This document shows, one piece after another, positions 33,352 through 46,269 of a stretch of DNA of 64,000 nucleotides; position 1 is the stretch's first letter; each line of letters starts with the position of its first letter. The stretch is from Isoetes taiwanensis. Taxonomy: Eukaryota; Streptophyta; Lycopodiopsida; Isoetales; Isoetaceae. The stretch spans positions 8,560,610 to 8,624,609 of the forward strand of contig JAJEKV010000023.1 in assembly GCA_021234155.1 (NCBI GenBank), written 5' to 3'. The notes below the pieces were generated by a model, which made no database searches, was not told where the DNA came from, and saw nothing but the letters and a program-made list of their open reading frames with translations. The translations under genes and the position numbers were made by a program.

Positions 33352-34850
33352 TTAGCTAAGAAGACCAAGGAGTGTCTGGTTCTGAAGCAACTTTTTCATT
33401 GGCTCAGCATGCAGAGTAATGGAGACATTCAAGCTGGACCCACCATGAGTAGAAGGAAAGACAAAGAGGGTCCCATCTCCAAGCAATGGAAGGACAGAAG
33501 TTTGAACATGAAAAGGCCTGCCCCACCCAAAGTCCAGCTGATAACAAGGGTTGCTATCCCAAATGCAAAAGAAAAGACTAGGACAAGATATCATCTCTTG
33601 CCTGCATATTGGCATGGCCTTATCATCATGCAAGTTCGCCTGAATTATCTCTGCAATGTGTGAGTAGCCCTTTGACATGATCTCACCTGCCTGGCCCACC
33701 GCCAAGCTGAATTGCAGCGCATTGCCAAACATTTCAGACTGTGTTGATGCATCTGCGCCTTTTCGCCCGTCTTTCCACATTATCAACTTAGTTTCATCAT
33801 TTGTTGGTAATGTGTGAGCTTGGCACATGCTCTTCCAGATAACAGAACAAAGGGCTTGAAATGGTGAGATGGATTTCTTGCCAGTTTCAACCAGTTGAAG
33901 GATCCTCTTTACAGCCTCACATTTGAGTTGAAAATGCTTAGTGTGCATGTCCGAGAACCTGCCTGGAAAAAGAGGCCAGTCAAAAGTCTTGTCTGCTATG
34001 TTGAACTGGCCATTTCTTGTTGGCACTGTAATAGGATTGAGGAGCATAGGAAATATGGTTAAGCCACGGTGTGCTTCTGCCCATGTCTGGAGGAAGATGG
34101 ACATGGAGTAGATGTCTGCTAGAACATGGGACCATGACATTCCCACAGCTATGGATCCACATTTAAATGTTGTGAACTGCAGATTGAAAGAGGTCCATAT
34201 GAGACACATAACCATCACTCATAAAAATCCATACCATTATGCAGTAAGAACCAAATAGTACTCGAAATAAGAATCTGGACTAGAACTGCTACAGCGAACA
34301 AGTCGGGTTGGGTTAACATCATTAAAACCACTTAGTAACATTATAACATCATTAAAGCAAACAAAACTATGGCTAGATTCAATTCTCCCAATAAGAACTG
34401 ACATATCAGAAATATATGCAAATTCATATGCAAAATGACACATTTACCAACCTGTACCACTACCAGTGGTGAAATGCTATAGTCTGAGTCCTTGACATCA
34501 TAAAAGTTGAGCCTGGAATCATCTTCTTCATCCTGGAACCATTTTTCCAAAGTCACATTTGAAGTGGCTTCAAACATTCTGATACCGCTATCATTACACT
34601 TTATAATAAGATCTCCATTTTCTGCAACCCTTAGCCTGCCACAAGTGAGGGGGTAATAGCTAGTTGTCTTGGCCAAAGACAACATGATGGCATCATGGAA
34701 TTCCAGAGATGATCCTACCACTCCTGGTTTAGAGTGAAAATAGTACACTCTTTTTATGTAGAAATTCCCCATGCTTCTTCCCAAGCTTGGGACTCTGTAA
34801 TATGTGTCAGCTGATGGTTCCAAGGGCACAGTGGTAAACTTAGCATCCAT
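33352..34850 (-). CDS. BAHD acyltransferase, CER2-like branch, two exons
   Basis: Exon 1 is 34452-34850 (133 codons, ATG at 34850). The intron is GT-AG (34177-34451) in phase 0. Exon 2 is 33352-34176. The joined protein is 407 residues, slightly short of the usual 430-450. It has both BAHD signatures: HVLAD (HxxxD, residues 150-154, catalytic His) and DFGWG (348-352, structural). IIKCNDSGIRMFEA in exon 1 and FKCGSIAVGMSWSHVLAD in exon 2 resemble the CER2-like branch, which acts with very-long-chain fatty acid elongases in cuticular wax formation. True CER2-like proteins often lose DFGWG, so a catalytic BAHD using an acyl-CoA donor is equally possible. Cytosolic/ER; no signal peptide. No frameshift seen; the only intact host gene in the window. 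Confidence 0.88.
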
Positions 34851-35204
34851 CGATGATCACTGCAGAGAAACGTATATATGAATAAATACACGGAATAGAG
34901 TGCAAAAATTTCAACCGAAACATTTCTGCGCACATATATATCACAATTAAGGAGATACCAATACCTTGTTACAAACTGGAAACAGGAAGAAAATTTTAAA
35001 GTGAAGGCAAAATTTCTCTGTTTTGAGCTCTCAGTTCCCAGTAATTTAACAACTTGAATTAAAAGAACTGCGATGTTAGGCTACATTTGGCCGTCGGATG
35101 GCTAAATAGCGACTCCACATCAGCCAGTTGTCCATAATTAATAAGAGTTGGTGTATTCTCCAATGTCCTTTTCTACTATCCCTTACCAAAGTTAATTGAT
35201 CCCT
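34851..35204. other. Upstream region of the BAHD gene
   Basis: About 350 bp between the BAHD start codon and the LINE fragment. AT-rich and probably holding the BAHD leader and proximal promoter (minus-strand direction). No clear TATA box could be fixed. Confidence 0.35.
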
Positions 35205-36266
35205 GTTCAGGGCCTTGGTTGAACCGGTCCTCCTCTATGGGGCAGAAGTGTGGGGGCCAGTGATATCCCTCACCACTTGGAACGATCTAGAGCAGGTACA
35301 GAAGGCCTTCTTGGCCCGGGCACTGGGAGTGAAGTCCACGGTCCCATATCAGATCTTGCTCCAGAAGACAGGCTTCCTTCCATTCTGAGGAGGGCTATTG
35401 AGCGTCACATTATTTACTTCCGGAAGGTGGTGGCTATGGATGAAGCCCGGCTGCCCAACCTTGCTTTGGCGTGGCGATGGGCCCGGCGACTCAAAGCTTC
35501 TTTGGAAAGACAAGCAAGCCCAGTGGTTCTCGCTATGGAATGTGCAGCACAGATGTGGACCGATGCATACACCGAAAGGAACGCTGCTTTGAAGCGATGC
35601 TTGGATGCTTGCTTCATGGCCAAGCTTTGGGATGCAGAGGCTACGTCACATGTCAAGGTGGCAAATTATCGACGCCAGGTTAATCCCATGCTCACGAGGG
35701 GCCCACACCACTACCTGCGCACCCATCTACCCATGAAAAGCGCGGGGTGATTGCTTCCATTCGCGACAGTGCACACCACCTCCGCATTGAGACAGAGAGA
35801 TGGATTCGGGAGCCGCGTGAGGGACAGAGTCCTGTCGATCTTTGCCGCCAGGGCGCCATTGAGGATGAAAGTCATGCCCTCGGGCTCGTCCGTCCGATAC
35901 CAAAGATATCCGGGCTCGGTATGCTCGGTTAGTTGTGCCCCATCGGGCCTTGCATGAGCTCATCGAAAGCACGGCCTCTGAGGGCTTGTTGGGATCATTA
36001 CCTCCGGGAGGTAATGGATCTGTGCGGACTTCGGTTATGCCCCCGTCCGGCATTAACCAATTTTGTACTTGTGATTATGTATATAAGCGCGTAAAGTATG
36101 TCAGCATCCTTATTGCTACTAAGGTTTTTCCCCCGAAAACCCTTCGGGGCGGGGGTTTTTTAATCCTGGTAGTAATACGCCTGCTGCTCTCTCTTTGTAC
36201 TTGGGTCCCATAGGCCAGTTGGTCTCCGTGGACGATAAAATCATATTCTATTCTATTCTATTCTTG
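35205..36266 (+). mobile_element. 5'-truncated LINE (non-LTR retrotransposon) 3' part
   Basis: The frame starts ALVEPVLLYGAEVWGPVISL, continues ...WNDLEQVQKAFLARALGVK, then YQILLQKTGFLP, the typical region after the LINE RT domain. A one-base shift near 35385 moves to SILRRAIERHIIYFRKVV.... Near 35850-35930, CRQGAIEDESHALGL is a decayed form of the C-terminal Cys/His knuckle. A 3' untranslated part and an (attct)n tail at 36244-36266 end it. Upstream RT is absent: the usual 5' truncation. Dead copy. Confidence 0.75.
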
Positions 36267-39200
36267 CTAAAAGAACCAATGTATCACATATGACAGCCAT
36301 AAATATTCCATGGTATATTCGATGGCCAAGCCCAGGTAAAAACACAAAGGGTAGACTTAGCTATTTCCCCGATGATTTAACGCATAAGGGTAATGCAATT
36401 GCGATAGGATTCTTGGTTTGGCATCAACCGGCGTTAGCCACGAGCTGCAACCCCGGAATCCTGGACCAATTGTGTTACCCTTACACTATAACAGTCGAGG
36501 AGCTGAGGATCTGGCTTTTTTACTTGTACAATCGGGGATGAAGAATGCACATTCTAAACATATGCTATTGGCTTAGTTGATGTAGTTGTAAGAAATTGCA
36601 CCATCGGACATTACAGTGGCCCAGCTATTATATTGTAGGTATAATATGACCCCCTCCTTTTCACAATAATACGTAATATACATGTCAATACAACATATAA
36701 AAGGTTGTTGTACGTCAATTTATAACACTTCCAAGATCTGTTCTCCTTCTTGAGATTAAATGCGTCAGGTTGACTCTTTAAAGATATCAACCATCATGTC
36801 TAATTGCATTTATACCTGACAAATGCCTGCAAGTTGTCATGTTCATTCTATACTGCAAGGATGACCGCATTATGATCTTTGTACAACTGACGATTTTTGT
36901 TGTCTCATGTTAATGATCTATCTAGTGTGCGTGTTGTTAATGACTGCGTATTTGACATAGTAGGTGAGATAGAAAAGCAAATAGTACCCAAGAAATAATA
37001 GGTTTGATAGGGATGGAATTTGATCCTTTATCAAAACAATAACAAATCATAAGCGCTTTCCCAAAAGTTGGTTGACCATTTGTTGAAGAAGAGAAGCATT
37101 TATTACATCCATCAGAACCTCTTAATCTCTGAGATGTACATACGACACAGATAGTGCTCAATCTGTTGAACTCTTAGTCAATCTTTTTACCAACCTATGC
37201 ATACTTAAAAACAAGGTGCTAGCGCATGGAGGGTGTTCATTCCATGCAGCTTAGTTTGGGCACATTTATATTAATAAGTTTATCATTCCTAAAGTATTGT
37301 CTTTTGACTTTGTTAACAGTTGACATTAGGTTATGTGGGGCATAAATTATAAGGCTTCCCCTTCACCACGCATAAGGTCATGGGTCTAAGTATGACCAAT
37401 ATCAAGTCTAGAATTAGGAACTTCCAAATTCATTGCATTGAGGTCCTAGGTTCGGTTTGACATCTACTCTATAGCACTACACAACTAGATTAGAGTGCTA
37501 GACTAATCGTCTAGCCGACATTGGTCATATCATAAGGACCTTATAATTGGCCACTTTGCTGGCAAGAAATGTCAAATATGATCAAATATTTATCTATGGT
37601 CGAAGATCATTATGCAAGCTTGAAATAATTCTAAGAGAACTAGTGCATCTATCTATTCTTCCCTGTAAAAGAAAGCATCTTGGAGATTCATGTATAAAGG
37701 GCAGCATCAAGGCCAGGTATTGAATTCCTGGTATGGATCATACGATATAGAGTTACCTCCAAGATGAAGAAAAATATGACAGAGCTGGAATTATCATGTA
37801 GCCAAAGGAAAAGAGATAAAGTGTACACATTGCTACAAAGCCTCTCTTGGAGAGACCTATAGGTTTGGTTGCCAGAGAGATGTGAGACCCAAGCCTCCTA
37901 TGCTAAATCTAGTGAATACTCTAAAGTAAAATACATTCAATAAATTGGAGCCATGGAGGTCAAGAGTGTGCAAACAAGACAGACTATAGGGGATTTAATC
38001 ACTCCTCTTTTGCGTAGAAGGAAATTTGAGTAACTACCCAGAAGAATAGCACCTGGAAAGCATGAAAACATCCCTTTTAATTTTGTCCTTTAACAAGATC
38101 TCCTCTCAACCCCCCATAAAGTTGTGGCATTACATCAGCCTAAGACAGCATGTGCTTCGTAAGTAGAAGTTACCATGGCTTGAGCTCCATATGTTGCCAT
38201 GTTGGTTTAAAATTGGATCACATGGATAGACTAACTGAGCCTACACAGACTCAATGTAAGAATGTTTTATAACACATGAAAGAGATAATTAAAAGCCAAG
38301 TAGATACCACTATAGTTCCAAGTTCAGCTTTAGCGTGCTGTATAATCTCCTGGACGAGCTGGTGTATTTGTTACACTAGAACATCGATGGTGTTCACCTA
38401 GCATGCCAGATTCATGTGCTGCAGGCTATAACTAAATAAGGGAGCAATATATAATATTGTTAATATGAGCTAATCTTATCCAAGCTAGGTGCACACTTAT
38501 CAAATATAGTTCCTAGAAAACATGCACATCTGGTAAGGTCCATTTTGTACTCATTGGAACAGAGCAAACCCCACTCTAAGACAATGAAAATTCAATTGTT
38601 GTTCCAGATCAAGATCACAAAAAAATAAATTCGTACATTTGGATATATCCCAACACAGTGCCGAGGGTTTTCTTTTAAGGAACACAGTTACAAGGGACAT
38701 ATTAATAACCTCTACGGCCCATGCAAAACCAAATAGAACAAAATGTATTAATTGCCCACCTCCGAACTCCCCGACCCATCTTTGTAAAACCTCATGAAAA
38801 AGGAGATGCCCATGACCTTGCTTTCGCAAACAAGCCTCCAAAAAAGAAGCCGCAGTTGTTCTATACATGTTTTTGGCAGCACAATTTTGCATGAAAAATC
38901 TGAGAAAACAATGTAAATCTTGCCAATTGACCTGCAAATCCAATGGACATCTCTTAGTCTTTCATAAAATAAGATGCAGAACCTGGCACTAGATCAGCTT
39001 ATGGATGCAGATGGCAACCTCTATAGACCATTTTTGGGCATTCAAAACAACCCTAAAGAAGAGTTACCCGATGCCTGCATGCCACTATGCTCCATACTAG
39101 AATAAAAATACACAAGAAGAATATATACACAATATTGCCATTAGGACAAAAATGCTGAACGAGTAAAAATGATGGGCGCACTCTATAAATACATACATTG

Positions 39201-40166
39201 TATATAGGAATTAGATAAATGATCTAAATTATATCAAAACCATTGCAAAAAAGCCATATAAATATATGTTTTGTGCGACGAACCACTTTTTATGATATTC
39301 TGGCCAAATTGACTTGAATTCAAGCCTCTCCAGCCAGATCCTCTCAAGGACGATGTCTTGGTATAGTTTCGAAATTTTAACTATGTTCTGTTAACAGGTC
39401 ACTACAATCGATCGATTTTAGTTCGTGGAATAATTTAGGGCTAAACTTAGCTATTTGGAAAATTTTTAGCACATTTTCGAAAAAATGTTGGCTAAAGTAA
39501 ATGGAAAAATATGAGAAAAAAATAATAATTGTAGCTTAACTTTCTTCATATCCGCACCAACCTTCGATCTCTTTAGCTAGATTTTAGAAAGTAAGAAAGT
39601 GAAATTTCATATTGTTTAGCTAAACCATAGAAACTTTTGGAATGAATTTTAGGTTAGTTTAGCTAACATCATTCTAGTTTATAAGAAATATATGATTAGT
39701 AATTTATTTTCTAACATTTATAGAATAATTTGAGGCCTAGACTTAGTTAGCTGGCATTGTTATAGAATATTTCTACAAAAAAAATGACTAAATTAAATGG
39801 AAACGATTGAAAAAGTATAGTAATTTTAGCTTAATTTTTTCCATTGACCACACCATAGAAATTTATGGAATGAAATTTGGGTTACTTTAGCCAAACACTA
39901 GAAAGTATAAGAGGGAAAATGTGTAGAGTTTATTTTCCATTTTAATTTCAATAGTTTTTAAGGGTAACAATAGAATTTCTTGAGGTCAATTTAGACTTTC
40001 ACTAGTTGTTGACCAACAAATATTTAATGTATTAACTCAATTCTTAGGGCCTTTGCGTCTGTGTTCACATCTGCAAGTCTTCTGAGCCACATACCCAAGC
40101 TTGTATCGTTATGTTCTATGTAGATGTTAGTAGAATGCATCATTTATTACCTTCATGTAATATATA
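36267..40166. other. Gene-poor AT-rich stretch
   Basis: No supported gene. The small frames at 36290-36541 (plus, 83 residues) and 38551-38943 (minus, 130 residues) show no known motif or splice context. 39400-39980 is very AT-rich with recurring taattttagcta motifs. Contents unknown. Confidence 0.4.
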
Positions 40167-40588
40167 GCAAAATAACAGGGGGTTCCAGGGGGATCTGATA
40201 TGGAGGTAAAAAAAAAAACCTGAAACCATAGGCCATATATCCATAAAACAATTGAATGGATTGTTATAAAAAAAAACATACATTCAAGATAAAAATAATT
40301 ACATTAGCTCATTGGATATATTGGTTAAAGTAGTCTTATTAGGACATTGAGTTATTTTGATAGAGGTTCGAGCCCCCATATTTCATTTTCTAAAATTTTA
40401 GGCAAAGCCGTATAGAGGTTCGATAGTCCCTGAAAACCTTAGGCAAAATCATATTTTATATTTGAAAATCATAGGCGCCTACAATCATAAATGACTATAC
40501 GCGAAACGAGAGGTGCCCAGAGGCCCCAATATACGATCTGGGTCGTAGAATCGACGAATCCGATGACTGTGGTAGTCCAGGGTGCATT
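40167..40588 (+). repeat. R1 repeat, second locus
   Basis: It follows the unit at 5319-5743 in order: aataacaggg, gatctgatatgg, the A-box-like tagctcattgg (40315-40325), the B-box-like GGTTCGAGCCCCC (about 40366), then gcgaaacgagaggtgcccag to gtgcattt. Many point differences show it is old. Only one unit is present and it is not tandem here. Confidence 0.75.
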
Positions 40589-40702
40589 TTAACATATATT
40601 TTTGTCCAAAATTCTGTACAGTACATTCTTTTAGTAAATATTGAGGTCAACATGAATTATGAACACTTCAAAAAAATCATGAGACTACTAGGAATGGTGC
40701 CC

Positions 40703-41096
40703 CACTACAAAATCGTTGAGCCCTTTCGACGTCTATATCGACGATGAAACGTCGATGCATCGTCGATCATCGACGTTCAAAGGTCGACCCTAAACCGTCA
40801 TACCGACTGAAGACCGTCGATCATCGTCGAAACACGGTCGAAATACGTGTCGAAATCGCGACGTCGATGCTCGACGGTGGATCGTCGATGATCGACGATC
40901 CGTGACGTGGCGATGCCACGCTGGCCTCTGTGACGTGGCGATGCCACGGTGTCCGCCACGCTGAACGTCGATCATCGACGTTCAGTGGGCAGTGACGTGG
41001 CACACCCCGCGCCGCCGTGCCACGTGGCGGACACCTGTTATGTCCACTGGACGTCGATCATCGACGTCTCTAAATATTTATAAAAAAAAAAAATAA

Positions 41097-41134
<38 letters not shown>

Positions 41135-42928
41135 TTTTTTTTCAAAAAAAATAAAAAAATAAAAAACATAAATCATGCATCAAATTGGGTGCAATTTAAG
41201 ACATATTAAGTTGTAAAGACTTCGAATTTTATTTATCAAATAAAATATTTGGAGAAATCTAAATTAATCAATTAAAATCTAATTAAAATCAACTAAAATC
41301 TAAATTAATCAATTAAAGATCGTTCTTAAATTGAGAAGCAGGAAATGAAAAACATATAAAAATAATGGCTCATGCCATGAAAATACTTGTAGCTGAGTCT
41401 ACAAAAAATAAATTGAACAAAGGCGTACCTTCCTCTAATAAAATTATTCCTTCTCTTTATTTTCGTGCTTCCTCAGATGAAGCCATAAGCTCTATTCTTG
41501 TCTATGCACCTGCAATGAAGAGAAACCAAATAAGGAGAAGAAAAGTTAGACTGGGCAGATAGAAGAAAAGCATAGAGTAAGAGCAGGTCGCAGCATAACA
41601 AAGAAACATGTAGCAAAAACCTTCATGCTTAACTTAGTGTTCGGAGGTTCCGATAAGTCGTTCTCTTTTGTCTCAAAAATATGCATTTTTCAGCTTTTAG
41701 CGCTTCCATGAAAGGATTCGTATCCATCTTTGCAGGTGGCCCATAAGAAAGGAAAGGAGAAAAATGTGTTAGTTAGCTACTCTGCATAAAAAGTGAAGCA
41801 TTGTTCTGCACAATGGAGAGAGGTAACCTTGCATAAGGATCGTCAGTTTCAGCCATGTATATCCAAAACAAAATTGAAAATCTCAGCAAGAGATCAAGCT
41901 TCATTTTTGTTCAATTAGATATAGAATTTAGACCTCCAGTGTGCTTAGGCTGAGTTCTGAGCCACTGCAATGAAACTTAAAAAGGTTTAAATCTGGCATT
42001 TTCTGTAGCAATCCATGAAAGAAAGGAAATTAGAGAAATTACTAAATGACTAATGAAATCAAAAGCAAACCTATTCTTTACTCAGTCTACAAAAAATGGA
42101 CTCAATCTGAGCTAAAACCCCTTTTCCTGCAATCCAAGAACATTCAATGAATAAAAAATAATACGATAGAAAAAAAAACTGCATTAGAACAAAGCAGATT
42201 GATTCTTTCTTACCTAAGCTTAAGCGCATGATAGACAATCCCGACTGTCATATAGATGCTAAGAGAAAGGCACAATAAATTACGGATCATCGACGAAGAA
42301 AAGAATAGAGGAAAAACGAATGATGAAAAAGAATTCGAAGAAGAAGAATGGAGGAGGAGGAGGAGGAGGAGGAAGAAGAAAAAGTGGAGGAGGATGATGA
42401 AGAAGAAATAGAAGAAGAGATGATGAGAGAAAGGGATGTAAGAATTCGGAAAAGAATATAGAAGAGGGAGGGATTTGGAAGAAGGGAGAAGAAGCAAGAA
42501 TGAAAAAGGGCATGGCAAATATGAGGATAGAAACATTGGAAGGGATCAAAAATGGAAAGGGGATGGAAGAATTAACTAAAAGAGGCCAAGATTTATGAGA
42601 ATGGGAAGAACAAACAACAAAAACATAAAGCCCTAAAACTTGAAAAAAACAAGCATGGATTCAAAAAAAGAGATGGTTGATCCAAGCACATACCTTTTGG
42701 AGCTTGCTTGGCAAAGGAAATGGGCTTCAAGACCGATGGGGCCGAAAAATCGCCAGAAATGATAGCTCCTCCAAGGTTCTTGCTTGCTCGAAATAGGTCA
42801 CGGGTTTTCCGCCGCTTCAAAAATTTTTACGGATCGTCGATCATCGACCGTTATAGATGGTCCGTCGATCATCGACGCCACGACGTCGATGATCGACGGA
42901 TATACCAAATTTAACGGTTAGTATCGAC
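40703..42928. mobile_element. CACTA-like element C, one end recognised
   Basis: It begins CACTACAAAATCGTTGAGCC at 40703. Subterminal repeats of CGTCGATCATCGACG and its complement fill 40725-41070 and recur at 42835-42925, marking the opposite subterminal region. The far terminus is missing: sequence runs into a pure A run at about 42929. The interior has a (taaa)n microsatellite (about 41090-41130) and purine-rich (gag)n/(gaa)n sequence (42290-42440). No transposase frame; probably non-autonomous. Confidence 0.55.
42690..42820 (-). CDS. Possible first coding exon in element C
   Basis: ATG at 42820, MKRRKTRDLFRASKNLGG..., then GDFSAPSVLKPISFAKQAPK, running into a canonical donor G|GTATGT at about 42690. 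No later exon was joined and the product is unknown. Position just inside the subterminal repeats fits a gene carried by the element. Confidence 0.3.
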
Positions 42929-42933
42929 GTTTG

Positions 42934-42962
<29 letters not shown>
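42929..42962. repeat. Poly-A run
   Basis: About 33 consecutive A residues exactly where the right end of element C should be, followed by two copies of ccaaaaccctagccgcttca (about 42969-43020). It could be a retrotransposition tail or a collapsed homopolymer. Confidence 0.6.
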
Positions 42963-42965
<3 letters not shown>

Positions 42966-43239
42966 TACCTTCCAAAACCCTAGCCGCTTCATATATGGCA
43001 TCCAAAACCCTAGCCGCTTCAAATATTCTTGGTTGAGGCAATAAGAGCTTGGCCGCTTCACATCTGATTCTAGCAAGCATCCCAGGCGTCTTTGGAGCGA
43101 TCTAAGGTTACATTTTGTATTTCCTTTCTCCGCAATCACTCCTTGTTCATTATCGTTCTCCGCCCCTTATTTGTAGCTCTTACTAATGTGAGGATGCAGG
43201 ATGCCTTGCCCTACTATACGAATAACGCCATTGGAAAGA

Positions 43240-43615
43240 CGTTTCAGAATATGGATGATCGTGTGCCAGCAGCCTTGGTCCCCTGCATAATGCCAGCGTT
43301 CTGAGTCCATTGGAACAGTCGGTTCGCAATTCTGGGGCGGGGAAGCTGCCCGTCCGTCGTCGGGGCCTTTGGGAGAGGACGTTCGGGGCAAGCTGCCTCC
43401 CTGTGGTTTTAAGGTTCCGTCTTCTGGCGTCAAGATCCTCCCTCTACGCGAGGACACGTTGCAAGGTCCTGGACAGATCTGGCAAGGGCAAGGGTGCCAA
43501 CACACCCGCCCCCCCGTCCCGGCTGCCTGTTGTTGGGAGGCACCCTTCCCCAATTCGAACGAGTCCAGGACTTTGCGTGGAGGCCTCAAGGAAGGGTAGA
43601 GGCCATAAAGCACAA
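43240..43615 (+). repeat. Dispersed, diverged copy of the tandem-array unit
   Basis: gttctgagtccattggaaca, gggagaggac-ttcggggcaagc, caaggtcctggacagatct and gaggcacccttccccaattc follow the order of the array in element A (for example 9870-10050 then 10430-10470), with much divergence. It is a single unit fragment 26 kb from the array. Confidence 0.65.
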
Positions 43616-43734
43616 TTTCATTATAATGGGAAAATTTTTAGTAAACTGGAATTTTTTTATTATGGGGGTTGTATAGACCTTATGCAGGGGTTCTATACAC
43701 GTGCAGTACCCGTGTATCATACATACATGAATAT

Positions 43735-44430
43735 TTAGAGAACATAATAACACGGTATCATATACCAACTTCCAAACACAATAGAGACCAAAGTATGAAC
43801 TATGTATGTCCCTAGTAACCTTCCCCGGGTTCCTAACCCCTTCCCTTCCCCTTTCCCTTCGCTGCTCATGAGGTCTAACCCACGATCCGGGTTGGGAGTC
43901 AAGAGCTCACGCTCATCCCATGCTGATTCTTCCCACCATATGGGGTACCTAGTCATTAGAAAAAGTAATTCCACAGGATAATACTCACGGAAGAAGAGCG
44001 GACCCAACTCCACAAAACCGTTGTACTCATTGTAGTACACCCTAATAAGGCCATACATCCGTCCCTTTAGAAATTTCATGAATGAACTCGATATGTATGC
44101 ATCCGAGAGAGTGTGCTAAATATCCAAAGACGAAGAAGAGGCCTCAATTGTTGTAGCATCTCGCCCGGATAAGGAGGGGGTTCAAGCATTCCCCTCATTG
44201 CAAGTCTCCTATAACATTCGGGATGGATTAATTTCCATCGGTGGCTCATGACCACAATCAAATCGCCTCCGAATGAAGTTGATCAACTCCATTGTAAGCT
44301 CCTTGGTGGGACTGTGGCGCAACCTCCCTCCAAGAAATGGTCCCATAGCTCATCCATTCCAGGCCGCACAGAATGCCTGGGGCATGCTTGCAGGCCTTCT
44401 GGAGTAGCCCAGGGAGGATTGGGTCCAATC
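43735..44430 (-). pseudogene. Degenerate coding region, unknown
   Basis: Minus-strand frames read GMDELWDHFLEGGCATVPP (about 44370-44310), then IVVMSHRWKLIHPECYRRLA (44250-44200), PPPYPGEMLQQLRPLLRLWI, and FLKGRMYGLIRVYYNEYNGF..., continuing ELGPLFFREYYPVELLFL (44075-43960). Frames shift twice. The texture is protein-like but no family is recognised. Confidence 0.35.
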
Positions 44431-44440
44431 ATTTAAAAAA

Positions 44441-44756
44441 GCAAGCAAGGATCACCGACGGAGCAAGGAACACGGAGCAGAGCAAGTAGCAAGTTCAAGA
44501 GCAAGCAACAAGATCAAGTAGCAGGGAGCACGGGAATGAAGTAGCAAGGAACAAGGATCAAGATCAAGTAGCAAGATGCAATGAACAAGGAAGATCAAGT
44601 AGCAAGAAGATCAAGGAACAAGGAAGATCAAGGAGCAAGAAGCAAGGATCAAGATCAAGTAGCAAGGAACAAGATCAAGTAGCAAGATCAAGAGCAAGGA
44701 ACAAGATCAAGTAGGAAGGAGCACGGGAATGAAGTAGCAAGGAACAAGGATCAAGA
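44441..44756. repeat. Purine-rich minisatellite, left part
   Basis: gatcaagtagcaaggaacaa variants, almost free of C/T pairs, repeat with irregular spacing. The stretch 44702-44756 recurs at 54508-54562 on the far side of element B, showing that one array was split by the insertion. Confidence 0.8.
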
Positions 44757-45500
44757 CACTACCACCCCAAAACTGGGTCCACATGTTGTTTTTCAGTGTC
44801 TTTTTTGCAAAAAAACAACACCAAAAAACTATGTGTTGTTTTTTGTCCGGATTTGCTAGAAATGACGTGTAGTTTTTAGCAAAATTTTTATACATGTAGT
44901 TTTGTTGCCAAAAGTCTACGCATAGAGTTTTGTCAAAATTATCTACACGTAGGAATTACATATATTTCTACATGTTTTTCAGGTGTTGCTTTCCTGAAGA
45001 ATATACATGTGGTTCTTAATAGAACCTAAAATACACATGTTGTTTTTAACTGTTATTTTGCAGAAAAAACAACACGAAAAAACTACGTATAGAATTTTGT
45101 CCGACTTTGCTAGAAACTACACGTAGTTTTCTAGTTTTTCTTTTTAACTATATTGTTTTCAAGTGTTGGGTTCTTGAAGAATATACATGTGGTTCTTAAT
45201 AAAACCTAAAAATACACATGTTGTTTTAAACTATTATTTTGCAAAAAAAACAACACTGAAAAACTACGTATAGAATTTTGTCTGACTTTGCTAGAAACTA
45301 CACGTAGTTTTCTAGTTTTTTTTTAACTATATTGTTTTCAAGTGTTGGTTTCCTTGAAAAATGGTATGTGGTTTTAAGAAGAAAAATGTGATTTTCAATA
45401 ATAGATGTTGTTTTCAAGTATTGTTTTACATAAAATCCACATGTGGTTTTTAGAAAAAAAAATATTTTCAAGTGTTGTTTTTTCAATAAAAGACATCGTT
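44757..45500. repeat. Element B left subterminal repeats
   Basis: Repeats of acatgttgttttt, aaactacacgtagttttt, ttgcaaaaaaaacaacac and gtgttggtttcctgaag occur, including a near-duplicate pair at about 44990-45150 and 45165-45330 (period about 185 bp). No coding. Confidence 0.7.
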
Positions 45501-46269
45501 AATAGAAAAAAAAACAATATGTTGAGAAATTATTATTTTAATCAATGAATTATTATTTTAATTATTATTATTCTTGGAAACATCTGAAGCTTTACAACAA
45601 ATGCACTATCACTTAAACTCATACATTGAAATAAATCACAATCGATGTGTTTCTTTGTTCTGTTTTATGGTGAAAATCTTCATCTCTTAAGAACCGTAGC
45701 CATGGCCATAACTTTCTTGGCCTTGCCAGAAAGCATAGCCATAGCAGAACGAAATGGGTCTAGATATGGCAGCTATAGCTTCAGGCGACCGAGCTATGGC
45801 GGAAAAGAGGCAGATGTCAAAGGTTTGTCTTGATTCACCATCTGCAGTGGTCCTGTTTGCATCTCACAAATTTCCTTCCAGTTTCTTTTGGAATATCCTC
45901 GCCCAATTCTGTGCCATTGTACACTTCAGGAAATGTGCTATAGTTTTCTAGTAAGAAATCTATATAAAAGCATAAGAACAATATCGTGGTACATTATGAA
46001 ACCGCTTTTGAACATATGCATGAACTGTATCGGTAATATCAATATCGTGGTACATTATGAAACCGCTTGAACATATGCATGAACTCAGACGTTAATATCG
46101 ACTTTGGCGATGAATCAATTTGATTCCATGGCATCAGCCATGGCTTCCTGATTTCCAATTCTTTGAAGCGTCTGTTGACTCAATTTGAGGAGCTACGTCT
46201 TTGCACAATAATTATTTCAAAAATTGACAAAAACACAACATCAACAAACCGCGAGGAGATGTATAACTT
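45501..46269. other. Element B interior, no gene seen
   Basis: An AT-rich stretch. A 45-bp segment (gtggtacattatgaaaccgc... and neighbours) is duplicated at about 45984-46035 and 46041-46090. No coding assignment. Confidence 0.4.

Noticed and set aside
36290-36541. 83-residue plus-strand frame
   Set aside because: No recognised motif or splice context; too short to support alone.
38551-38943. 130-residue minus-strand frame
   Set aside because: Cys/Phe-rich with no domain and no neighbouring exons; looks random.
42210-42549. Minus-strand Ser/Phe/Pro-rich frames
   Set aside because: Produced by (gag)n/(gaa)n purine-rich repeats.
44441-44756. CRISPR-like array
   Set aside because: Units are irregular purine-rich minisatellite repeats without unique spacers, in a plant nuclear context.
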